Below, in pieces: positions 16,433-26,631 of a stretch of DNA of 64,000 nt. Under the pieces are notes generated by a model. The model had not been told where the DNA came from. It saw only the letters and a program-made list of their open reading frames with translations, and did no database searches. Every line of letters begins with the position of its first letter. Position 1 is the first letter of the stretch. Position numbers and translations under genes: made by a program. Source of the stretch: Hirundichthys speculiger (taxonomy: Eukaryota; Chordata; Actinopteri; Beloniformes; Exocoetidae); assembly GCA_018398805.1 (NCBI GenBank), contig JAGFBZ010000737.1, forward strand, positions 248,001 to 312,000, read 5' to 3'.

Positions 16433-18299
16433 AGTTAATATGGGGTGCCGAATGTAAAAACTTGATTACAGTTTTCAAACTGATATATTTTCAATATTTA
16501 GCTCATTTTCTTCACATTTAGCTCATTTTACACACATTTGAGACATAAATTATTTAAAATGTTAAATCTAAATGTTAAATGTTAAATGTTAAATTTAAAT
16601 ATTAAATCTAAATCTAAATGTTAAATATAAATCTAAATATTAAATCTAAATCTAAATGTTAAATGTTAAATCTAAATATTAAATCTAAATCTAAATGTTA
16701 AATCTAAATCTAAATATTAAATCTAAATCTAAATGTTAAATATTAAATCTAAATATTAAATCTAAATCTAAATGTTAAATGTTAAATCTAAATATTAAAT
16801 CTAAATCTAAATGTTAAATCTATATGTAAATGTTAAATCTATATCTAATGTTAAATTTTAAATCTAATATTAAATCTAAATCTAAATATTAAATCTAAAT
16901 CTAATGTTTTAAATCTAAATAAAATATTAAATCTAAATCTAAATGTAAATATTAAATCTAAATATAAATCTAAATGTTAAATATATATCTAAATGAAATC
17001 TAATCTAAATCTAAATGTTAAATGTTAAATTAAATTAAATCTAATCTAAATGTTAAATCTAAATCTAAATGTTAAATGTTAAATCTAAATATTAAATCTA
17101 AATCTAAATGTTAAATCTATATCTAAATGTTAAATCTATATCTAATGTTAAATGTGTCGCCGAGTGTAAAGCGGGTTATTTAGAGGATTTACAAATGTCC
17201 CATGCCCCGTAAAGTCTCACAGCCGCACAACCACGCCCACACCACTGATTAGGATCAATGGGAAGAGGGCTTGAGGGAGAGTCGGACTCGAACATGGCTG
17301 CCTCCCTGCCTGTGGAAGATGGGGCCGGTACCGCTGAACAACCGCTTGAAGTGCAGCCTGCACAGCCGCCAACACCGCCCGTTCAATGTCTTCCACAGGC
17401 AGGGAGGCAGCCATGTTCGAGTCCCGACTCTCCCTCAAGCCCTCTTCCCATTGATCCTAATCAGTGGTGTGGGCGTGGTTGTGCGGCTGTGAGACTTTAC
17501 GGGGCATGGGACATTTGTAAATCCTCTAAATAACCCGCTTTACACTCGGCGACACATTTAACATTTAGATATAGATTTAACATTTAGATATAGATTTAAC
17601 ATTTAGATTTAGATTTAATATTTAGATTTAACATTTAACATTTAGATTTAGATTTAACATTTAGATTTAGATTTAATATTTAATTTAACATTTAACATTT
17701 AGATATAGATTTAACATTTAGATATAGATTTAACATTTAGATTTAGATTTAATATTAGATTTAGATTTAATATTTAGATTTAATTAACATTTAGATTAGA
17801 TTAATATTTAGATTTAGATTTAACATTTAGATTTAGATTTAATATTTAGATTTAAAATTTAACATTTAGATATAGATTTAACATTTACATATAGATTTAA
17901 CATTTAGATTTAGATTTAATATTTAGATTTAACATTTAACATTGGATTTAGATTTAATATTTAGATTTAATATTTAACATTTAGATTTAGATTTAATATT
18001 TAGATTTAGATTTAACATTTAGATTAGATTTTAATATTTAGATTTAACATTTAACATTTAGATTTATATTTAATATTTAGATTTATATTTAACATTTATA
18101 TTTAGATTTAACATTTAGATTTAGATTTAATATTTAAATTTAACATTTAACATTTAACATTTAGATTTAACATTTTAAATAATTTATGTCTCAAATGTGT
18201 GTAAAATGAGCTAAATGTGAAGAAAATGAGCTAAATATTGAAAATATATCAGTTTGAAAACTGTAATCAAGTTTTTACATTCGGCACCCCATAAGTTAA
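16433..18299. mobile_element. Giant near-perfect palindrome: fold-back element with 6-bp target duplication
   Basis: The element proper is 16439-18293 (1855 bp). It begins TATGGGGTGCCGAATGTAAA and ends with the exact reverse complement. The flanks carry a perfect 6-bp duplication agttaa (16433-16438, 18294-18299). Each arm is about 880-900 bp and has three parts: about 130 bp of unique terminal sequence (identical between arms by eye), an ATCTAAATGTTAA-type tandem array that varies between arms, and an inner unique block (gtgtcgccgagtgtaaagcg to tgtggaaga) identical except for one base. The arms meet around a spacer of about 70 bp (17320-17388). A short minus-strand frame (17438-17217) starts MRESRDSNMAASLPVED and crosses the spacer. 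No transposase is present. Termini match 21634-23014. Confidence 0.88.
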
Positions 18300-18797
18300 T
18301 TCAGTTTTCTATCAATCCATATATTGAGATTGTTCATGGGATGAGTGATGAGTGAAACTGAGAATATTGTGGAACTGGAAGAAAAATCAGGGGCCACGAA
18401 CAGCAGAATTCATCGTCTGGGTATCACGAGAGTATAAAAGCTCACAGAACTACATCTGGAAGCTGATTTATCCATCAGCTGATACTGACTAAAAATCAAC
18501 AACAATGTAAAATGTTGGTTCACTGTTTCAGTCTGATCACATGACACCAGACACAAAACTTATTCAATTCAGTTTGTTGTTTAGTTTATTTGCTCCTTCA
18601 CTCTAAAATCCACTGACATAATGTCAAGATCTCCAAAATAAAATGTACATTTCTTGGAATGATGTCTTGTAATTTTTTTTTAATGTTGCCAGCTTTTTCT
18701 TGACTGGCTTCATCAAGTTTTAATCTTGTCATTAAATCCTTTATTTCCTCAAATACCTTTGGAGAGTTGCTGTCAGTGACATGTTTGTTTCAGTGTC
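18300..18797. other. Spacer, no gene recognised
   Basis: AT-rich spacer between the palindrome and the next minisatellite. Confidence 0.5.
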
Positions 18798-20324
18798 AGA
18801 CTATCATGACTATCATAACTGTCATGACTATCATGACTATCATGACTATTATGACTATCGTGACTATTATGACTTTCATTACTATCATGACTATTATGAC
18901 TATCATGACTATCATGACTGTCATGACTATTTATGACTATCATGACTATCATGACTATTATGACTACCATGACTATCACAACTATTATGACTATCATGAT
19001 TATCATGACTATCATGACTATTATGACTATCATGACTATTATGACTATCATGACTATTCATGACTATCATGACTAACATGACTATTCATGACTATCATGA
19101 CTATCATGACTATTCATGACTATTCATGACTATCTTGACTATTATGACTATCATGACTATTATGACTATTATGACTATCATGACTATTCATGACTATCAT
19201 GACTATCATGACTATTAATGACTATCATGACTATTTATGACTATCATGACTATCATGACTATTCATGGCTATCATAACTGTCATGACTATTATGACTATC
19301 ATGACTATTCATGACTATTCATGCTATCATGACTATTCATGACTATCATGACTATTATGACTATCATGACTATCCATGAGTATTCATGACTATTCATGAC
19401 TATCATGACTATTCATGGCTATCACGACTATCATGACTATCATGACTATTCATGACTATCATGACTATCATGACTATTCATGACTATCATGACTATCATG
19501 ACTATTCATGGCTACCATGACTATCATGACTATCATGACTATTCATGACTATTATGACTATCATGACTATCATGACTATTCATGACTATCATGACTATTA
19601 TGACTATCATGACTATAATGACTATCATGACTATCATGACTATCATGACTATCATGACTATCAATGACTATCATGACTATTCATGACTATCATGACTATT
19701 CATGGCTATCATAACTGTCATGACTATTATGACTATCATGACTATTCATGACTATCATGACTATTCATGGCTACCATGACTATCTTGACTATTATGACTA
19801 TCATGACTATTATGACTATTTTGACTATCATGACTATTCATGACTATCATGACTATTATGACTATCATGACTATTAATGACTATCATGACTATTCATGAC
19901 TATCATGACTATCATGACTATTCATGGCTATCATAACTGTCATGACTATTATGACTATCATGACTATTCATGACTATCATGACTATCATGACTATTCATG
20001 GCTATCATGACTATCATGACTATTATGACTATCATGACTATTCATGACTATCATGACTATCATGACTATCATGACTATCCATGACTATCATGACTATTCA
20101 TGACTATCATGACTATCATGACTATTCATGGCTACCATGACTATCATGATTATCATGACTATTCATGACTATTATGACTATCATGACTATCATGACTATT
20201 CATGAATATTATGACTATCATGACTATTCATGACTATCATGACTATCATGACTATTCATGACTATTATGACTATCATGACTATTCATGACTATCATGACT
20301 ATTATGACTATCATGTCTATCATG
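18798..20324. repeat. 9/10-bp minisatellite (ATGACTATC / ATGACTATTC)
   Basis: About 1.5 kb of catgactat units with alternating c, tt and ttc joints. Longer blocks such as catggctatcataactgtca recur near 19266, 19704 and 19925, so the array also has a higher-order repeat of roughly 220-440 bp. Isoleucine/methionine- or aspartate/serine/histidine-rich open frames in it are by-products. Confidence 0.96.
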
Positions 20325-21627
20325 ATGTCTTGGTTTCACCATCTGTTCTCTTTCTTGTGAAACTAAGGGCCCAGGTGCCTCTTCATCTTTTAATCTGTCT
20401 TTGATGTTTGCCCAGTTGTCTGCCAGAAGAAGAACCCAACCACTAATCCTGAAAAATGTGCAAAAGCTGTTGTTAAACGTTGCTTCGTTGCTTCTTGAAT
20501 AATAATCCAACTGAGTGGTTTGATCTTGATCAGCAAAGTCCTCCTCATATTTTTGCTTTGAAGGATAGTAATGTAGGAGAGAAAATAACTTAGACTATGG
20601 CTCCAAGAATATCAAAATGAACACAATGCTGCTCCTGCAGCAGGAAGAGAGCTTTTTCTTGCTCGGACACACTGAATGGACACACTGCCTCTGTCTTTGT
20701 CTTTCACACTTCAAATGGAGCCACAGTTTGTCCTCCTGCTGACAAAAGTCTGCATGAGAAGCTCTGACAGTTTCCCAAGGAGAGAGACAAGATAACAGTG
20801 TGTAAGGGAAAGTGAAAAGGGTAGATTAGAAGCATGACTACTTACTGTCATGAAGTTTAGCCACACAATCAAACAGTCTCACAAACTCTCATACAGGATG
20901 AGTTTCCCAGATAAGAACCTCAGTGAAACCTGAATGCTGCCTGCAGATTTTTGTCTCACCGACAGAAGTACACAGATGTTGGAGCAAAACACAGCTATTG
21001 TTTGACTAAATGTGGTTTAATGGGGTCAGTTTGCCTGTTGTAGGACCTGCCAGCCACAGTCATCACCAGCATATGTTTGCTCAGTTGCCATGGAGCTGAC
21101 CCGGTCTTTAACCAAGCTCAACACATGGAAAAACAGCTCCACCTGCTATCACCGGACCAGAGCTCTAGACTTGGGTCGAATGATCAGAAACCAATCAACC
21201 ACAACCAAGTAAACTAAACCCGCTGACCTGCTCAACTCCCTCTGAGTCCACATTTTGCTGTGGTTCGAGCAAACGCTACGTTGTGGATTTTGACACCACT
21301 TCACTGTAGCATCAGTTACAAGGACTCAGTCTGTGCAGCGCTGTTTCATAACGCAGTTTTGCAACATGGACTGTGCTACATGCGCCACATGTTCTGCACT
21401 GCAGAAAATGTAGCTTCCTAGTGAAACACTGACAGTGTAACTACCAACCAAGCACAGTGTGCAATGAAGTTTAGGACATTTGGGCTTCTTTCTGCTCCTC
21501 ATATTCGAAGTATCTGATAATCTAGCCCTTAATCACATTTCCTACCTTATTCTCTAAACTCTGAATGCCGTGGCTACTGCAGGTATGGACACTAACTACT
21601 CATAAGTAGGCTTCTTCACACAGTCCA
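20325..21627. other. Intergenic DNA upstream of the second fold-back element
   Basis: Unique-looking sequence; no frame with a recognisable domain. Distal lama5 regulatory DNA could lie here, but nothing in the sequence proves it. Confidence 0.5.
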
Positions 21628-23020
21628 CTCCAGTATGGGGTTCCATGAATGCCAAAAATATGTTCAAGTGCTCCATGTTTATGTCCATTGGTCGTTTGTT
21701 AAGACGTTTCCCCGTGTTTATTTAACTTTCAACAATACTCTGGTTGTCTCAAAGCTCTTTAACAACTACTTTGTCTATGTAGATTGCTCACTGGGCTTCA
21801 CGTTTGGTTGTATCTATTTAACTTTGGTTTACACTTCTGTTGTCTCCTTACACTCACTGTCTGATTGTGTCACCTGTTTTTCTCGTTATGATGCATCGTT
21901 GGTACGTGTCATTGCTATGCGTCGTTGCTCTGCGCCATTATGATGTGTCGTTGGTACTTGTCGTTGGTACTTGTCGTTGCTATGCGTTGTTGCTATGCGT
22001 TGTTGCTATGCGTTGTTGCTATGCGTCGTTGCTATGCGTCGATGCTATGCGTTGTTGCTATGCGTCGATGCTATGCGTCGATGCTATGCGTCGATGCTAT
22101 GCATCGTTGGTACGTGTCGTTGCTTTGCATCGTTGCTATGCATCGTTTCTTTGCGTCATTTCTTTGCGTCGTTGCTATGCGCCGTTGCTATGTGTCATTT
22201 CTATGTGTCGTTGCTATGCGTCGTTGGTACGTGTTGTTGCTTGGCGTCGTTGCTTTGCATCGTTGGCACGCGTCGTTGCTATGCGTCGTTGCTATGCGTT
22301 GGTACGCGTCGTTGCTATGCGTCGTTGCTATGCGTCGTTGGTACACGTTGTTGGTACGCGTAGTTGCTATGCGTCGTTACTATGCGTCGTTGCTATGCGT
22401 CATTGCTATGCGCCGTTGGTACGCGTCGTTGCTACGGGTCGTTGCTTTGCGTTGTTGCTATGCGTCGTTGCTATGCGTCGTTGCTATGCGTCGTTGCTAT
22501 GCGTCGTTGGTACGTGTCGTTGCGTTGCGTCGTTGCGTTGCGTCGTTGCGTTGCGTCGTTGCTTTGCGTCGTTGCTTTGCGTCGTTGCTTTGCGTCGTTG
22601 CTTTGCGTCGTTGCTTTGCGTCGTTGCTTTGCGTCGTTGCTTTGCGTTGTTGCTTTGCGTCGTTGCTTTGCGTTGTTGCTTTGCGTCGTTGCTTTGCGTC
22701 GTTGCTTTGCGTCATTGCGTCATTTGAAGCAAAGCAACGACACATACCAACGACGCATCATAACGAGAAAAACAGGTGACACAATCAGACAGTGAGTGTA
22801 AGGAGACAACAGAAGTGTAAACCAAAGTTAAACAGATACAACCAAACGTTAAGGCAAGTGAGCAATCTACATAGACAACGTAATTGTTAAAAGAGCTTTG
22901 ACACAACCAGAGTATTGTTGAAAGTTAAATAAACACGCGGAAACGTCTTAACAAACGACCAATGGAGATAAATGGACAACTTGAACATATTTTTGGCATT
23001 CATGGAACCCCATACTCCAG
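21628..23020. mobile_element. Second fold-back element, same termini, 6-bp duplication, 13-bp minisatellite core
   Basis: The element proper is 21634-23014 (1381 bp). It begins TATGGGGTTCCATGAATGCC, ends with the reverse complement, and is flanked by a perfect 6-bp duplication ctccag (21628-21633, 23015-23020). The arms are about 270-285 bp (left to about 21915, right from about 22729) and roughly 95% alike by eye, with scattered substitutions and a few indels. The core 21900-22725 is a tandem array of 13-bp units (ttgctatgcgtcg and ttgctttgcgtcg), evidently expanded from the inner edge of the arm. The terminus (TATGGGGTkCC..GAATG..AAAAA) matches that of 16439-18293. Confidence 0.87.
21900..22725. 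repeat. 13-bp minisatellite inside fold-back element
   Basis: About 63 units of ttgctatgcgtcg with variants (gctttgcg, gttgcgttgcg, ggtacgtg). A period of 13 bases gives a 13-residue peptide repeat in all three frames, so long stop-free frames (up to 295 codons) arise without selection. Confidence 0.95.
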
Positions 23021-23535
23021 ACTCCTGAAATATCCACCTGATTTTGACTCCAGAAATGGAGTGATGGTGACAGGACATGGTTAAAAGAAAAGTGCCAAAA
23101 AAGAAGGAGAGAAAGAGGCTGAGGTGATAAAAGGGGGAGGAGAAAAAGGAGGGGGGGGCATGTGAAAGAAAATTGGGGGTAAAAAGTCAAGCTGTAAGAA
23201 GAGGAGAGGTGACTTTTCAGAAAGTTAGAGAATTAAACCTTGAAAGCAGGACTCCTCAGCTTTGCGATGAGGAAGTCCATTAATGAAACACCAACTTGGT
23301 GATCTGCTGGAGGACTGGAGGACTGTTCCGCCTCTCCACCGCTGGGGACAGGCCACAGGGAGCAGGGGGAGCCGGCGGAGGGAGGAGGACGCAGGCAGAA
23401 GGAGAGAGGAGCGGCACCGGTCCGCTCATTGTTTTAACTTCACTGCTTCTGACGAGTGTTTCTACCCAGCACGCATTAATAGAGACATTCAGGTCCCATT
23501 TATCCCTGAAACGTCGCTCCTCGGACAGGTGGGGG
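23021..23535 (+). promoter_or_regulatory. lama5 proximal upstream region and 5' UTR
   Basis: The sequence changes from purine-rich AT DNA (aagaaggagagaaagagg, ggagaaaaaggagg) to GC- and CpG-rich DNA from about 23330 into the coding exon. This is the only CpG-island-like block in the window and marks the probable promoter. No clear TATA box; the start site cannot be placed. An in-frame ATG at 23296 would add 80 residues unlike laminin and is taken as 5' UTR. Confidence 0.6.
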
Positions 23536-23805
23536 ATGATGGCCGGTGCCGCGCGCTCTCCCGCGCGGCTCGCGCGGCTGCTGTGGGCGCTCTTTGTGGC
23601 CTGGAACGGCTCGGTGTCGGCGCAGGAGCCCAGCAGCGGGCTGAACGGGTACAGCCTGCACCCGCCGTACTTCAACCTGGCGGAGGGCACCGAGATCACC
23701 GCCACCGCCACCTGCGGGGAGGACGACGCCGGCAGGAGCGTGCACGACCTGTACTGTAAGCTGGTTGGAGGCCCGGTGTCAGGAGACCCGAGCCACACCA
23801 TCCAG
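23536..23805 (+). CDS. lama5: lama5 exon 1 coding part
   Basis: Starts ATGATGGCC; signal peptide plus first part of the LN domain, ending DPSHTIQ at donor gtgagc. Strongly GC-rich. Minus-strand frames and other + frames over this exon are shadows caused by the GC content. Confidence 0.95.
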
Positions 23806-25116
23806 GTGAGCCAGAACCGAGCCCCAGGACATGGAGCTGAGCCTTTACTGATCACCTGTTGCTCTTAGCCGTCTCCCCATAACACATTTACATTCCTTAT
23901 ATATTAGTTTTAATATTATTACTGTTATATATACTGTTATTACTGTTATATATTATAAACAGTAGTTGGGTTTATAGATGCTCTTGTCCACAGTCTAACT
24001 TGTCTATTTCCATTTATTTTCTTTATTATATTTCTATTGTTTCTACAGGGCCCAGGCATGTCTGTGTAGCTCAGTTGAAGGGTTAAAATGATGCTTTCTT
24101 GAACATTTTCAAGTATAAAGTTCCTTTAATAGGTTTCTGGAACTTATCCTGAGCTTAATGTGGATGTCTTTTGCTGTTGTATTTTTACTACTTGCCACTT
24201 AGATTTGATTGTGGCTTTTAAATTTGGGTTATGGGTAGTTCCATTCTGATCTTCACTTTTCCTGATAAACTTTTCACCTTCGATGGCAGCTTACATTCTT
24301 CTCCCTCATCGATACCAGCTGGCAGCGACCCAGTAGAGAGTTGAACTCTGCCAGGTCACTGTTTCATGCACTGCTTCCCTTGTAGGACTTGGCAACACTC
24401 ACCACAGAGCACTTGGATGAGGGTAGAGGCACCATTTCCAGAAATGGAGTCCCTGCATTTCCTCTTCACGTGTTGCGTTTGTTTGGCTGAAGGTGTTGTA
24501 ATGGGATGAGTTTATGTGTTGTTAGCCTCCTGGTCTGGCTGGTTAACACCTCAGTTGTGATCGCAGTTTCATAAGTGAACTATTAAAGCAACCCTTTAGG
24601 CGCCAGCGTAAAAGCTTCTCTCGTTGTCTCTTTTTTTTTTTCTCTCCCACCTGTTTCCCACATTCCTCGTGGTGACTGACCCATATCCTCCAATCAGACT
24701 GAGCTTATCCACTGTTGCTGCAAGATTATCAAGGACTGAGTGCTGGTTGCTCTTGTGGTGCTGGCTAGTTTTGGTGTTTTTCTAGTGATACTCAGAGAAA
24801 AAGAAAGATTTTTTTCTATTTGATGAACTGTGGTTGTCACTTATGTTTCAGGTCATGTCTGGTGATGACTTTAAAATATAAATGTGATCTGTAGAGGGAG
24901 AGAATGAATAACCAGTAGTCTCAGTTTATGAATAACGTGTAAAAACATCTCATCCAGTCTTAAAAAGGACGGAAAAAATAAAGTTTGTGTGCTGAGAAGT
25001 TAACTTGTATGAAGCATTTGAAATGACCTACAGCAGTTGTGACACAGCATCACTAATATTTACATGCAAGGAGTTAACATTAATTATATTAACTCATTAT
25101 TAATTTTATTACATTT

Positions 25117-25147
<31 letters not shown>

Positions 25148-25527
25148 ATATACAGTCATGGAAAATATTATTAGACCACCATTTTTTCTTCACTTTCTTG
25201 TTCATTTTAATACCTGGTACCACTAAACGTCATCATGTGACTAAAACAGACAGAAAAGAAAACACTGAATGCATAAAAGCAGTGTTTTTGGCAGTACAAT
25301 GCCATAGCTATTGATGTAAAAACTTAAGTGATTTAGGTTATAATCAAGAAAACCATGGAAAATGGTAAGATATCAGCTCTTAAATAAAACTCTTATGATC
25401 AATCTTTGTGGTTATCGTTATGTTTGTCCAAACAAATGTACCTTTAGTTGTACCAGGCATTAAAATGAACAAGAAACTGAAGAAAACAAGGGTGGTCTAA
25501 TAATTTTTTCCATGACTGTATACATAC

Positions 25528-25558
<31 letters not shown>

Positions 25559-26587
25559 GTTAGAGCTGGGCAAGAATTCAAATTTATAATCGTGATTAAT
25601 CGCATGATTTCCCTGATTAATCACAATTAATCACATTTTGTACGCAAAATCAAATAATAATTCAAAAGTAGTGTAAAGGTCACTTTTATTTAAATGTTCT
25701 GCTGCCATATAAACTAAAGTGCCATAACATTTGTTGTTCAAACACTTTTAACATCAGCACTTGTCAGTAACACATATTTAGTGTCAATCTCATCATAAAA
25801 AATATTAAATAAAATAAAGCTTATTGCCACTGCCAGGGCATTAATGTCATCCTGTTTTATGAAAAATAAAAAGAAGTCTACCAACAAAATCCCGAGCCAC
25901 AATCAGAACATTAAAACAGGTAATTTCTGAGGTAACAGCAGAAACTTTTAACGGGGAGTTCAACTTGTCAGTTGTTACAAATAACCTTGTTTCTGTCAAA
26001 TCCTCCGTCTGGGAGAACTTTAAAAACAAAATGTCCATGTTAAAGTTCAGTAACTTTATCAATCTGTGTATCATTCCTTCTTTCCATTTTCAATTGTCAA
26101 TCAAAAATTTAAAAATATTTTTGTTTTTCATTTTTTTAATCTAACACAAAAAAAAGAAAAAAAATGCTTGTTTTTTAATAGTTAATTTTAGACTTGGATC
26201 AAAAATACAAAATTAAAAAACAGGTCCACGGGACTGAATTTATTTTCAGTATTTAATTGTCCGCTTTACGTGACCCAGGAAATGGCTTTGTGCACGGGAG
26301 TTCAGGTAGCATGGCGGCGCCGGAATCACATACTATAATATTTTGTGTTACTGACAAGTGCTGATGTTAAAAGTGTTTGAACAAAAAATTATTATGGCAC
26401 TTTAGTTCATATGGCAGCAGAACATTTAAATAAAAGTGACCTTTACAGTACTTTTGAATTAATTATTTGATTTTCCGTATACAATGCGATTAATCGTGAT
26501 TAATCAGGGAAATCACGCGATTAAAAATTTTAATCATTGCCCAGCCCTAATATATATATATATATATATAGATATATAGATATATAT

Positions 26588-26631
<44 letters not shown>

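Noticed and set aside
13733..22725. Regular repeats that might suggest a CRISPR array or a coding repeat protein
   Set aside because: Units are contiguous with no unique spacers, the genome is vertebrate, and periods are 9-25 bp.
21840..22795. Long open frames (up to 295 codons) repeating VVAMRRCYASLLC
   Set aside because: They come from a 13-bp tandem repeat, which is open in all three frames; no start context, splice signal or domain.
23296..23535. Upstream in-frame ATG that would extend lama5 by 80 residues
   Set aside because: The extension has no laminin similarity and would bury the signal peptide; it is best read as 5' UTR that happens to lack stops.
23280..23855. Minus-strand and alternate + frames over lama5 exon 1
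   Set aside because: Shadows of a GC-rich coding exon; no domain of their own.
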